The notes beneath the pieces were generated by a model. The model was given only the letters and a program-made list of their open reading frames with translations, had not been told where the DNA came from and did not search any database. Of a stretch of DNA of 64,000 nt, positions 24,001-36,960 are shown one piece after another. A program made the translations under genes and the position numbers. Source of the DNA: Synaphobranchus kaupii (taxonomy: Eukaryota; Chordata; Actinopteri; Anguilliformes; Synaphobranchidae); assembly GCA_029718625.1 (NCBI GenBank), contig CM056377.1:100025743-100089742 (forward strand), written 5' to 3'. How positions within the stretch are numbered: position 1 is the first letter of the stretch; each line of letters opens with the position of its first letter.

Positions 24001-27000
24001 TCACGAGGCCTCATTTATCAATATGGTCGTAAAAATTAGCGTATATTTGCGCCTACCAACTTGCGTACAAAAATGTCACGTGTGATTCACCAAACTTGTG
24101 TAAAACACTCATCTGTGTGTAAATGTGTTCGTAGGTTGATCCATCAGACCGTATATTTGGAAGTGCGTTCACATTATTATTAATTACTGTACTCACACGC
24201 CCATTTTATTACCATATTTGACATGGCCACCTCCTTTAAAACGCACATGCCAATGCAGTTTTCTCCAGTATTATAGGCCATGGAGGGCAACAGGAAAGCA
24301 AAAAAATAATAATTCTGTGAGGGTAAAATTGAAATGCTTATGAATGAACATGAAAATAAACGTGTGCTTATTGGGAGCGTTAGTAGTGGTGTGCAGCTTA
24401 GCTCAAAAGCCACTGGCAGAGGATAACCAGGGCTAAAATGCTTCATCTGAATTGCGAACTATAGCCTACCGCTGAGATAAATCTTTAAAAAAGAAAATAA
24501 CCATTCACAAAAACAATTCTGCTGGTACAGGTAGAGGAAAGGGCATCTCGGACCTCTCGTCTCCAAGAGAGGATGGAGCTATCATACTGGGAAAGTGGCC
24601 ACAGGAAAGGAGTGATAGAAGACGGCGACTTGATTCGTCAAGACTTCAAGTTTCTCTCACGCCGAGTTCTGACGTTTGCTAGGTCTTCTAAGCTAATAAA
24701 ACTAGAGGGAATTTATAGAAAAAGGTTAGCCTACATTTTTGCGTCTCGCATACAACATGACTGGTGGTGATGCGTAATTATTTTCATATGCCTGTCTCCA
24801 ATAAATCCTTATACAGAGGCTTTTTCCTGATTTAATAATTTTAACCGGCTTATGCTTCATTCCATTTATCGGCTGTGTGATGAGAAACTAATAGCGATGT
24901 CAAATTAAAAATCAACTTATTCATATATTATTTTTCCCAATTAGGGTACACAACGTAGTCTACATCTATAGCCACAACGCATAGGTCAAGTGCATTTTTA
25001 AATATTTCCCAGATGCATAAACGGCTATTAATAGCCTATTTTCATAAATGGAATGCATGTTATTTTGCCACTTTTATGATCAGCTCCTCATTTAAGACGA
25101 AATCAGATTTTTAAGCTCACATAACCTGTTTTCCAAAGAGCACCTTTTTGTTTATCACCTGTTGACTCTGCAGTGCTCTGAACGAAAGTAAATTTTTTCA
25201 TTATTTAGGCTACACAAGTATTGTTCCCTGGCTGTTCATTGCATGCAGTGTCGCTGCCTCACCACTGGGAAAAAGCATATACCAATTAAAGACCATACAC
25301 CCACGTTCATTTTGATAAATCCGTAAATTTGCCTAAAAATGGTCGTACGTACATTTTACGATCAGATTGGAACGTATGCATGAATGATAAATGAGGCCCA
25401 TGGTCTTATTCTAATATCTTGACAGCTGAGACCAAAGGAAACACTTAAATCACTGAACTGCTGGGGAAATTGCCCCTTTCAACATCAGTCCTGTAACAAA
25501 CTGAACTCCACTTGGAGTTCCTAGATGAAGTGGTATTAAAATCTATAAAAAGGAGAAATAGGCTTACATTGCAGCCAGGAGGATGGATTTTTCATGAACC
25601 TGAAAGGAAAAGAGAAAAAAGGCCAGCGAGGAGTTCACCTAAAATGACAGAAGAGGAAGGTAAACACTCCTGATCTTTCACAAATGCGAAAATGAAACTT
25701 AAAAGAATGTATTCAAAACGACCACTCACCAGAGCAAGTTTGAATTGCCAGAATGTGGGGTTCATCAACAGCTTAATAGATGAAGGCACGACAGCCAGAA
25801 GTGTGGCAGCAAGACTAAAAATTAGTTGGAAAAAAAATGTCATCACAGGAGCACAGAAACACACGATGCACTGGCGTTTCATTCCCTACCTTCAATGTCC
25901 ACAACCAAATACAAACTTACCTGGCCCCTTTTCTGAACAGTATCAAGGCAAATGAGACCATCAGTATTAGAAATATTGTGGAAAAACTGCGCTCACTTGG
26001 GGGTGTCCCTGAACTAGTTTAACCCTTCAATCGTCACTCAAGGGAGGAAACCTGGCATGTCAATGAGTGAAAGGTGTGAGAATAACCCTTCCACAATTTC
26101 CATTAGAACACAATAGCCCCCCTGGGGCAGAGGCATCTGGTCCCATGGGGAGGGAAAACAGCTGAGGGGGTGAAGAGGGATGTAGTCGTGGGGGGCACAG
26201 TTCAGAGGCCTGCTTCCAGAGTCATCCATTCCTACATGGCACCTCTCTAATGCAATTACATACCCTGCTCAAAAAGCTAATGTTTTTGTATTTTTTATTT
26301 TTTTTTAATATGTGGCAGTCAACTGAGCCCACTAAATCCTGGGTATTATCCGTCTTAGCAAAACGTCTCCATTGCGGACGGGGAGGATCTCTAAATTTAG
26401 ACGGCCTAGCTATTTAAACATTTAAACGCGGCGGGCCCGGCTGCTGCAGCTTCGGCTCACTCACTCTGGCCGTGGAGAGGAAAGTGACACAAGCCTTCTC
26501 AATTCAAGAAAATAACCGTTTTCCGACTCAAGCGTAAATGCTTGGAATCTCTAAATTTGATTTAAAATAGCTGGCCCTTGTTAAAGTGGCTCTAGCAGGC
26601 AGCAGCTGCAGATCGGTTTCTACGTGCTCTTTTGAGATGTCATTACTTTGGATAATCTTATTTTCACTACTCCAGAATATGCTCATTCCCCCATTTTGGC
26701 TTCCCTCGATAGGAAGCTGCCTTTAAGGAGAGGCGCAGGATTACCTGAGGTATAACTGTGCTTCAGGGGACAGCTGGGCTCTTATCTTTACCAGAACGTT
26801 CAGGCTGCACCACGTATTGGCCACTTTATCCTAAACAGACCAAAGTAGTGAGTCAACAAAACTGGGTACAGAGTTTCTCACTTAAAAAACTAAATTGATC
26901 AATAAAGACAATGTATATTTTATGGTTTTTCAATTACCTTCTACATCTGCAGACAGACAAACATTCTCAGATACAGTGAAAATTATTAATCAAATGCATT

Positions 27001-30000
27001 AGCAGCTTGACCGTTAAAGTAATATCAAACACTAACATGGCAGCCAATCAGAAAAGTGCATTAAAATGTTTTCCTTAAGCATAATTAAATAAAGCATTAC
27101 ACAATCTATATTTATAGACCCATAAACTATGGCTCACAGCTTTAAAAAGAATTTGACTTTGAGGTGAAAGCAAATAAGTAGCATTACTCTAAGTAATCAT
27201 TTCCCAACTGAAAGTGTAATAAAAATTCCTCATGCATTCCGTGGTACAGTTGGACAGGAGGGCACGGTAAAGAATTTCTCCTGCCATAAATTGTGCTGTC
27301 ATGCTCCTGGGATGTCAAAATGCTACACACTTATTTGTAAACCTTAACAACACAAAATTACCCACAATGCGTTAATCAAATTCGCTGCATTTTTGCACAA
27401 TAGACTTATGTTGAAGATAAACCGTCTCGTTTGACTCCTGTATAAAGAATACCAAAACGCGAGCATTTGCAACTTTTTTTTGGTGCCGATGACCAAAGGA
27501 GTGTCGTGTGGTTTATAAAAGGGTCGAAGACTTTAGCAGTTGTGCTTGGATCAAATTTGATATTAAAGTGACAGCCTTGGGGTGGGCTGTGATACCGTAC
27601 ACTCGTCTTAAACACAGCTGTTCAAACCACAGCTGTGTGGACATTGCAGCCGGTCGGCCAGCAGGCGGACAGCTCGGCCATCTTCCTCTTACCAGCCTGC
27701 TCCAAATAAACAGCAGGAATGCTTGCGCATACTGCTGAGGGGAACACATGAAGACTTGGGCTTGGCCCCATCGGCAAATGTGAGAGCGGCCTCACCTATA
27801 ACCAAGGGAGGAATTTCACAGCCAGCAGCATTTGTTACCATTTTTGTGAGCGCAACCAGAGACCTGGGGTGCTGTTCTGCGTATTGGCTTACCCGGTCAG
27901 CCAGCCCTGCTTACGTCCACAATTTCACAATTATTTCAGTCGGACGACGGACCCCCCCCCCCCCCCCCCCGAAGCCCTTCACACTTCAGTCCCAGGGATG
28001 AAGTCCCTCTCACGCCGCGTATTACGTTTGCATCCTTTCAGAAACGACGGCCGGACGTGCTGCCGCTCGGCCAGTATTTTTCGATGACATCCCAACGACT
28101 AGTAGCCACCTCTAGAGTGAGGGCGAGATTCAAACGTGCGTCGCGATTCTCTGTCTCAAAGGAGTTAGCTGTACTTCAGTGGTTATTAGAGGCGTTCAGC
28201 ATTGTCACCACAACGCCGTGTTTTGTTTTTTCATTCAGAGCAGCAATGTATGCGTTATTTTGACACTACGCTTTGTGGCGCTGACCGATGCGGCGCACGG
28301 GGTTTTCAAGGACACGCGTTCCTGCCAACGTTTTTCAAATGTTTTCCCGTCAGACTCGCAAAGCACGGCCCTGGCAGCAAACAGCACTGCTAATGCGCAC
28401 CTCCCAGTGATGTGCTGAAAACAGCCTGCCAATGAATTAGGGAGAATTATCTAACGTTACCACCGGAGGTGACTTGAAACCAAGCCACTGGCATTTATCC
28501 AGTTGGTCTATCTGATTTTTTTTATACTGGATGCAAGTTTTTCTTCTTTGATTAGGCAGTTAGGGAAGTGTACATTCAAGCTAAACGGGTTGACTTTTAG
28601 GCCAGAGTGGCAGGGGGTTGGTGGGCGAGATTAGGTGTGCACGTGCTGTGCTCCACTTCCTGTGATGGGTGAACTCACCTCAAACAGCCCCCGCCCCACA
28701 GGAAACAGCCGGCGTAACACTTGTAGGGACTGCTGGGGGTCGGTCAGGAAGGGCAGCCAGCACACGGCGAAGGTCACCACAACCGTCACTGAGATCTTCA
28801 CCAGCAGGATCAACCTGCAATGTGCACACACACAATACAAACACAAAAGTAAAATATATCATATAATATATCACACATTATTCCACCGCTATATAAATAA
28901 ATTTTGATTTGCTCAAAGAAATACAATTAGCTTTGCTTAATTTTCAGTAAGAACAACCAAATCACTTAACTGCAAAAATATTAACTGAAAACACTTCTTG
29001 CAGGGCAGGACAGTAAACTACAGTAAATCAGCGTTGTTTGTAAAGACCTTCTTATTTCATTGTAAACAGTAAATTGGAGCCTCTGTTGAGCTGGGTTTGC
29101 TAATGTTCTGCCTCTACTGGAAGCTGCTATGCTGCAGTGGTCTGGCTGCTCTGGTGTAGCTGAACCAACAGGAATAGCTGAGGAACTTCAGCATTGCAAC
29201 TGTGTCATCTGGACATTTCTGCTCCCAGCAATCTAATCCAGTGATACATTTGCCCACCAAATGCCCTTGGTACATTGTTACTAAATCAACAAATGTGAGG
29301 ACACATAACAGCATTCAGTTTCATCTCTCCAAATCAAGCCCCAACAGACTATACACCCTCTGTGTAATTACATACTTTTTGCAAGGTTGTTTGTTCAAGA
29401 GAATGTTTTAAAGTTAATTGAGAGTTGGTTGCCATTTAAAATAACAGTAACAAGGTTTATACGGAAATTCCTCAGTACTTCCAATGATAATACCTTCTGT
29501 TGAGCATTACCTGAAAGCTCACAGAGAACCAAATTTGCTTAATATTCACATTTGCTATGTGAGGGACATGAGCTAGTCACATGCATGAGCTACTGGGCGA
29601 AGGCAAATGCAACACGTTCAAATCTGAAGGAACAAACAAATCAGAACTTGCAGACAGCATGTATTTCTGTTTTGCCTAGCTATGCTATGTTATGCTATGA
29701 CTAGAAAGGCATCGATCTATCCATTTTGCCTGCGTTCATCTGCAGAGAGAGCAGCGAGTCCTCACCCTTTGTTGGTCAGGCCCTTCTTGGCACACTTCCC
29801 CAGCAGGTAACAGAAGAAGGGCAGAGAGTGGTAGAGCTCCATCTGCTTGTAGTTGAGCGCCAGGGTGAAGGCCAGAGACCCCAGCACGTCCCAGCCCAGC
29901 CCTAGGCCCAGTACCCCCCAAATGGCCAAACCCAGGCTCACACTGTTGTATCTGTAGGCTGGTCAAGGTTTTCATGCACACCCAGTCTACATTAAACAAG

Positions 30001-33000
30001 CACGTCACCAGTGTTACTATAATCCAGCGTTACTATAAATAACAATGTTTTTTTTTTTTATATTAACAGAAATTCAATGCTAAGTCACATTTTACTTGTT
30101 CCGGAACAAATAGTTATTCTAAGCACAACTAAAAGGTTGTTAATTAGAAAATAACCTTTTTATTTTGGAACGCACTTTTTGTCCTTCTTCTAGTCACCAC
30201 TGTGCCACCAACACCCACACACTAGAGCACTGCAGGTGAAGTGTGCACTCGCCAGGAGGCAAGAGACTATTTTACACTATGTAGGTCACACAGTACTACA
30301 GGACAGCTAGGCCCAATGAGAGGAAATGCATATTTCTCACTGAGGACAGCTGGTGTCCTGTGAGGCAGTGAGAGGAGCTAATTGCGCTGTAATACCAGGA
30401 GCACTGGCCAACTAAAACCCACCCTACACCTGACAGAACTGTGGTCCCTTGCTGCAAACTAACAATCAAAGTCAGCTAATGACACAGTGTGGCCTCAAAG
30501 CTGCAATGCTAGGCTATAGGACAGTCGTAAACAGTGTTTCTGGTGAGTGACTTCACCAACTGAGCCATTTGGGAGTCCTGGAAATCTCAAACGTAAAACT
30601 ATCTAATAAGTTTTACACAATACTTTTGCTAAGAACGTTTCTTTCCATTTTCCTTGCGGATGCTGGAAGTGTCCGTGGTCAATGAGAATTAGTCCCGGAT
30701 AGAGCAGGATGCACAGCAATGTTGAAGCCTGCAGTGAACAGATAACATGGATACATTTGGAACTGCGTTTAGTGTACTTGCACAAAGTCTATTTTTCATG
30801 AACACCTAAATGGAAGATAAAATGTGTTAAAAAAAAAAAAAAAAAAGTTTCTCTGACAGATATTTTCCCTACCTTTCTTCTTGTAGATCCATCCGTGAGG
30901 TATAAACAGTAGAGCACAACTGCTGGAATGTATATCAAAATATCTGCAATGATAACTGGGGAAAACACAAGTGAGCATGTTAGAAGTGCCTTCATTTATT
31001 CATGGAGCCGGGAAAAGCCTGACACAACAAAAGAGGGAACTACAATTACACCACTTAAAACCAATAATTACAAATAACCTCATATGCTTTCATATTGTTT
31101 TCTTAACTAATTAGCTTGATTACTCCACATATCTTAGATTCCCAAAACATTCTCTCACAATTTGCCACAGCCTGAAAAATGAAAGAAAAACATGGGCTGT
31201 TTTGCGAAAACACATGTACCTTCACCAACATTTGTCAAATTGTAATGTACTATACTGCACTTACATATACCTTGATATGCAACTTTGATAAAGGCTCGTT
31301 GTTATGCTGCAGATAGTCGTTTTCACATTTTGCCCTCAATTACTCTTGCAACTGTATACATGAAAGGTGCATGTATGTTTGACGTGTCTATATTCTTTAC
31401 TGCAGTATCTGCATAATTAATCCACTCAAAATATGACATGTGAATGCACTGACAGGTGAGTTCACTTACAGTGCCCTCCATAATGTTTGGGACAAAGATA
31501 TATTTTTTTATATAATTTTTAAAAATAATTCTCAGCTTTTATTAAATCATATTTTTATGCATATTGTTTTGACCATGTAGAAATTACAGTATTTGTATAC
31601 ACGGCACCCCCCATTTCAGTGTACCAGAATGTTTGGGACAAATGGCTTCACAGGTGTTTCTGATTAGTCAGGTGTGTTCAATTGCTTTCTTAGTGCAGCT
31701 GTAAGAGAGCTTTCACTATCTAGTCTTGAGTCTAGGCTTTTGATTACCTTTGGAGTCCGTTATTGGTGTTTGTCAACATGAGGACTAGAGTTGTGCCAAT
31801 TAAAGTAAAGGAAGCCATTATGAAGCTGATACAAAAAAACAGTTAGAGAAATATAGGCCAACCTTTAAGCTTACCAAACTGTGTGGAACATCATTAAGAA
31901 GAAAGAGAGCACTGGTGAGCTCAGTAATCGCAAGGGGCCTGGTAGGCCAGGGAAGACCTCTACAGTTAATACTGAATAATTCTCACCATAATGAAGAAAA
32001 TCCCCCCCAAACACCTGTCCGACAGATCAGAAACACTCTTCAGGAGGCAAGCTTGGATGTGTCAGTGACTACTGTCCTCAGAAGACTTCACAAACAGAAC
32101 TACAGAGGCAACACTGCAAGATGGAAACCACTAGTTAGCCGCAAAACAGGATGGCCAGGTTACAGTTTGGTAAGAAATACCTAAAAGAGTCTACAGAGTT
32201 CTGGAAAAAAAGTATTGTGGACAGATGAGACCAAGATTCACTTCAGAGGGATGGCCAAAAAAACTGCCCAAGATCCAAGGCATACCACCTCATCTGTGAA
32301 ACATGGTGGTGGGGGTGTCATGGTTTGGGCGTGTATGGCTGCCACAGGTACTGGCTCACTTGTCTTCATTCATGATGTAACTGCTGATAATGGCAGCTAA
32401 ATGTGCGACAAAGCACTAAACATGATTACTTCCATTTAAATAACATTAATATGTCTCAAACATTATGGTGCCCTTAAATAGGGGGGGGGGGGGGGGGGTT
32501 ATTTATAAAAAGTACTGTCATTTCAACATGGTGAAACCAAAAATGTATTAAATATTCTTTAACAAAAGCTGATAATCTGCACTTTAAAACCACATGCAAA
32601 CTGTTTGATTACAAACCTAAAATTGTGGAGAACAGAGCCAAATCAAGAAAAAATGTGACTTTGTCCAAACATTACGAAGGGAGGGCACTGTATGTTTCTC
32701 ATTCATTGAAAGTGGTCCTGGATAAGATGCATCTGCTAAATGAATGTAACTTCATGTAATGTGCATGCAAGCATTTCTTACCAGTTGCTCTCATGAAGAG
32801 TTTGTGGGCAGGGCTCTCGTACCCTTGAGACTTATGCAGCTCAACCCATTCAGGATTTATCAGTTGAGCTCTGCGTGACATGCACACACATACTTCAGAG
32901 AAACACCCCAAGCAAAATAACACACGCACACAGTTATTACACTAATAAAACTACCTTATCATACTGGTTCCTCACAGGAATATTTGCCATTTCTAAAATC

Positions 33001-36000
33001 GAAAATTGAAAAAGTAAACCAAATGCACAAGCACATTTAAGCCCCAGATGACCCAAAATGTGAAGCGTTTTCTACGTGAATTTGAATGAGACCTCCAAAC
33101 CACACAATATGTTAGGCAGCAGTCTGCTGGCTAGGGCATTGTAACTAAAATCTTTGCTCTGTTTAAGCCTCAAAGAACCCAATATGTTTCGGCCCAGTCT
33201 TTGCTTGCTACGATGCGACGTACTATGGAGATGAGAGGAAATAGCCTGCTTTCAATAAAATACCTAGGACATTTGAAAATGCGGGAATCTCAGAGAAGCC
33301 AACAGAAGACATCCTAAAACTGTGGTTTTCTGGTAAAGCCTTCCTGTCGTCTCATCTCATAGCATGCTTGATCTTAACTGGTTTTAGAACTACAATTGGC
33401 AGATGTAATTTTTAAAATAAATAGTGTCGCTTATGGCGCTTGCTATATATAGGTGCAGAATGCTCATTCCATATGGCTAGCTAACTAAACTTATCAACTA
33501 TAATAGCAGCAGTAGAACTAACCCTTGAGATGAATGCTAGGACCGTATAGGGGAAGAGCAGGATGGACTGACATGACGTTAACCATGATGACTGCTTTAA
33601 CCTCACATTGAAAATGTAGATATGAAAGGAAGGACAATATGCTGAGATTTAATTCAGCTGAAAAACAGCACCGCAACTCTAAATGAGCCCATTGATACAA
33701 ATGTACAGGTGAGTTAGGATCAGTTTCATTTATCGCCAATATTTTGTGCCTGTTGTGGTATTCAGTTATGGGATAACAACTGAGATTGCAATGTTGGCGA
33801 TGCTTATCTTTTAAATGGCTTTCGGTTGTGTCAGAATTGTTTGGCTGGACTGGTATTGTTCACTGGTTCAATTTTGCCATCTGACTTTAGCTGACTTGAC
33901 ATGTTACCTGTGGTTGCTCGCAGGCAATGAAGACTGTAGGTAATGGTTAGATTTTCTGGCGCTTACATCTACTGGTCGAAATATAAGGTGTTCTATTGTA
34001 TTTTCAAATACTAAAATTGAACATTGACAAATTTTCTGTCTCACAGACAAATCTAAGTCCCATCCGACATATTAACTGTGCTGCTGGGCCTGTATATACT
34101 GAAACAGTTTAGCATTCTAGTACTTTGATGCACTTCCTATGAATTTTAAATTTCACGAGCCAGTTAAATCCTCTCCCAATAAATAAGAAACAATCTAGTA
34201 CCTGTTTGCAGTGGAATTACAGGTAACTGCAAATACTTATAACGTAAACACAATACAAATTATGTGCGTGACTATGAGATTTAGCCTATTTGATTGATTT
34301 GGGATTGAAATATATTTCAAACCTTTTTCTTTCAGGATAATCTTCTAGCACATCCAATCTGCCTATAATTTCAGCAACAGCTTCGGATATGCACGAGGTA
34401 TGCCGCTTTGCGTCTGAGTGTGGCGTTATTCCAAACTTAATTGAAATCTGTGTTATCAGGCGAACGTTTGCGGTCGCAAGTATTTTGTGGTAGTTTTGAT
34501 CATTTCAATGGCAATACGCAGCTATTAAGTACATAGATTGCGGTCGTGATGCAGTGAACTAGCTAACTTGGCAGAGACCAAGTTAGCCATCAATAACATA
34601 GCTATCATCGCTACGTTAAAGTAGAGGCTTGCATATGAACGAACGAACCAATAAAAAGTTAATGATGCATGGAGCAGGGTTCTTAAAAAGGTGCTCCGCC
34701 TTGCGCCAAGCACCCAAGAGATTTTACTGTTGAATATCAGGGCAGAGTAAAAAATTAGAGAAGCATTGTCTGAAATGTAGCAAATCCAAAAAATTCTAAT
34801 ATTGTCAAGTCACAAAATATTTAGAAAAGCCGCCATACTTACATGTGAGCGCAGAGAAGACTATGGAAGGCTGTTAGGGGAGGATAATCCAGTCCCCAGT
34901 AGCTCAAGTTGTTGTCAGTGGTATTGAAGTACCTGAATATAAAATTACAATAAATGTATAGTAATTGTGAATGAACATAGTATTTCCTCCAATTACAGTG
35001 TAGATAAGATTTGAAAAATAAGAAATGTTATAGTTATAGAAACAGCTTAAAACAAATGATTCTACTACTGTACATTATGCCTGCAACATTACACTACATA
35101 TTATTGAATAAACTACAAATTAAAAACTAAAAAACAATAGTAGCATTGGAGATGGAGCTAGATGAGAATATGGGGACATGTTTTCAGAAAGCCAGCATGA
35201 TGTGTAGAATGAAAAATGTACTTGTTTAAATTGTTGATATTGTTTACAAAAAGAGGAAGGCACTAACTTTGCTTCGGCACAGTACCAAACATTTTGTCCA
35301 TTTATTATCTGCTATGGCACAGTACCAAACATTTTCCCCTTTATTTATTTTAATAACACTGTCAACTACTTTCCCCACTGGGGAATAAAGTGATCTATCA
35401 ATCTACAGATAATGATTGGTAATGGATACAGGAGCTAGCCAAATTGGAAATACACCTGGAGCAAAGACATCTGACATTCAGTTTAGATATTACTTGGAAA
35501 AGTCACCAGAATCAACGTACAAAAAGACTGGGTTAGGAGAAAGGCACATTCATTGTGAGAGTAGCTGAAACTGCAAAATGGATATCATATCGAAGTATTT
35601 TTTCATTTAAAAAAAAAATCAATAATATTGTGTGGCCTTAGATGGAAAATGTATCCATACAGAAGAAAACATGGCCTGCAAGACTACCCTGAATCAGATC
35701 CCAAAGGTATCGAGTATTATTTTACAGTATGATACTGACAAATTACAGGGATGTGCATGAGAATAAATCAGCTAGTGAAAACTGTGACCACCAAGAATTC
35801 GACGTTTGTGTAACCGTTGTGATCTGGGCGTAGGCCGACCAAAGAACAGCATTAAATGGTATGACAGCAATGACACCGACTAATATGCCATGTGTCACTG
35901 TATTCCTCTATATATGAAAATGGCAGGCCTCACCAAGTATGCTTAGGCAACAACAAATTAGATATTGTTACAATAAGTGCACAAATACATTTCAAACTCA

Positions 36001-36761
36001 ACTATTAATCAGAAAAGAACAGTGGACATTTGAAGAGTACTGGACGTCTATTAAATATTATAATTGTTGAGTAAATAACCAACCATTGATGAACAGGGAG
36101 GTTATATGTTACTTCTTGCCAGTGCCTCTGCGCTTCGTAGTCGCCAAACATCGGCGGTTTACTTGTGCCTGGAAATAAAAGTTTTTGGTTTTTTTTGCGT
36201 CAGAAGTAGCTAACTGTTATGCTAGTAACCGAACCTATATCTGTAGCTATAGTAATGCACTAAAAGACAAATGGCTAGCATTACGATTACGGCTCCAAAA
36301 ACACTGTATCAGTTGTTACCTAAGAGTGACAACTGCCAAATGTTAATTAATTCCCAGATAACTGTTTTATCGATATGTAACGCTAGCTAGCTTTTAATTT
36401 CAGCCAACTGGTAAGCTGTTTCGCTCGTCTCAATAGTGCACCTGAATTCGTTCACAGGCTGTTAGCTAGCTACAGCTAACGTAGCTGTTGTAATTCACGT
36501 TTGTTTTCTAAAGTGACCGTGCAGTTATGTTAAATAAAATGTATACAAGAGCAGGCATCCTAGCTGCTGAATGCTAACGTTATAGTAATATTTAGCCACT
36601 AGTAAAGTGAACGTTAGCCCTAACGTTACCTATCCTACCCGGCAGTAATTTGATGATGTGCGTTAGCTAACTAGCTAACCTGAATACGAATTCAGGGACA
36701 CTGTCCATCTCGCCGTCAGACCCAGCAAAACAGAGAGTGATACAAGGGTCCAGTTTTCCAT
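21095..36761 (-). CDS. alg6: Dolichyl-P-Glc:Man9GlcNAc2-PP-dolichol alpha-1,3-glucosyltransferase
   Basis: ER membrane enzyme that adds the first glucose to the lipid-linked Man9GlcNAc2 precursor in N-glycosylation (GT57 family). Coding exons in order: 36761-36680, 36168-36084, 34932-34843, 32870-32782, 30955-30873, 30728-30664, 29951-29766, 28814-28679, 26830-26745, 25814-25730, 25638-25568, 22732-22664, 21869-21674, 21292-21095. All phases join, giving 1521 bases, 506 residues plus TAA; human ALG6 is about 507. The protein starts [20 protein letters not shown]. Exon 2 has the conserved lumenal GDYEAQRHW, whose Asp (residue 37) is the proposed catalytic base by family knowledge. Later landmarks are [66 protein letters not shown] and [13 protein letters not shown], with many hydrophobic membrane segments. 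The C-terminus DHKKIK is lysine-rich and resembles a KKXX-type ER-retention signal. Thirteen junctions were placed; only the exon 6 donor (GC) is irregular. Confidence 0.95.
24005..25398. mobile_element. PIF/Harbinger-like element, decayed
   Basis: Terminal inverted repeat GGCCTCATTTATCA at 24007 is mirrored by TGATAAATGAGGCC at the right end, and shared features such as TGGTCGTA follow inside both ends. Two coding remnants are read on the plus strand. Near 24280-24430 is a broken MEGNRK... frame containing [17 protein letters not shown] and SSGV, which resembles the Myb/SANT-like partner protein of Harbinger elements. Near 24573-24770 is [18 protein letters not shown], which resembles the start of Harbinger transposases. 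Both are shattered by stops, and the catalytic region is missing. It lies in alg6 intron 11. Confidence 0.55.
27952..27970. repeat. Poly-C run
   Basis: Nineteen C in a row in alg6 intron 8, inside a CpG-containing stretch (about 27640-28330) that I could not assign to any element or exon. Confidence 0.9.
30240..30585 (-). mobile_element. Diverged tRNA-derived SINE
   Basis: On the minus strand from about 30580 the sequence opens like a tRNA gene. TGGCTCAGTTGG (30567-30556) is a perfect match to the polymerase III A-box pattern TRGYNNARNNGG. A weaker B-box-like GCTTTGAGGCC follows about 55 bases later. The remaining body, to about 30240, is non-coding. It is not a functional tRNA, since no cloverleaf closes. 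Located in alg6 intron 6, about 80 bases downstream of its donor. Confidence 0.45.
31469..32690 (+). mobile_element. Tc1-like transposon, defective, in alg6 intron 4
   Basis: Terminal inverted repeats begin CAGTGCCCTCCATAATGTTT at the left and, in reverse, CAGTGCCCTCCCTTCGTAAT at the right. Each end is next to TA, the expected target duplication. The length, about 1.2 kb, is close to that of intact fish Tc1 elements, but the transposase is broken. A run of 18 G at 32481-32498 lies in the 3' non-coding part. The element is on the strand opposite to alg6. Confidence 0.88.
31778..32400 (+). pseudogene. Tc1-like transposase pseudogene
   Basis: Starts at an ATG ([18 protein letters not shown]), meets a TAG after 22 codons, and later shows frameshifted pieces of the paired-like DNA-binding region ([14 protein letters not shown]) and of the catalytic region. 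WTDETKIHF carries the first or second Asp of the DDE triad, and [15 protein letters not shown] is the conserved block after it. The frame ends at ADNGS; the segment expected to carry the last catalytic Glu is gone, and sequence is missing between the DNA-binding and catalytic parts. It cannot make active transposase. Confidence 0.85.
35330..35405 (+). mobile_element. Possible LINE 3' tail
   Basis: CCCCACTGGGGAATAAAGTG followed by ATCTATCAATCT resembles the end of fish non-LTR retrotransposons, which often finish in a short tandem tail. Just before it, the phrase GGCACAGTACCAAACATTTT occurs twice, at about 35277 and 35316. The identification is tentative. Located in alg6 intron 2/3 sequence upstream of the exon at 34843-34932. 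Confidence 0.3.
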
Positions 36762-36960
36762 TTCTGGGGTAGATCGCTGCTACTGCTTTAATAGTGTAGA
36801 TATGTTACGCTGACTAGCAGTCGCCATATCCGATCTTCTGGCGCTTCCTTTAAAAAAAACGTCAGCATGAAAAACGCGCCGTCTTCACAGTCGCTAACTG
36901 ATGACGCAATGTACCCGATATTGTACCATGGTGTTCCTACCTGATAAGGTGAGCTGAAAA
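36762..36960 (-). promoter_or_regulatory. alg6 5' UTR and proximal promoter region
   Basis: Directly upstream of the alg6 start codon. It contains several CpGs and ACGTCA/TGACGCA elements near 36860-36910 and no TATA box at an obvious distance, as expected for a housekeeping gene. Transcription start not determined. Confidence 0.45.

Noticed and set aside
30556..30567. A functional tRNA gene on the minus strand
   Set aside because: Only the A box is good; the B box is diverged and no cloverleaf or acceptor stem could be drawn. Treated as a SINE.
30603..30663. Read-through of alg6 exon 6 into [10 protein letters not shown]... as coding
   Set aside because: Stopping at CA restores the conserved Q-Y-N-S junction and correct phase with the next exon; the extension has no counterpart in the family.
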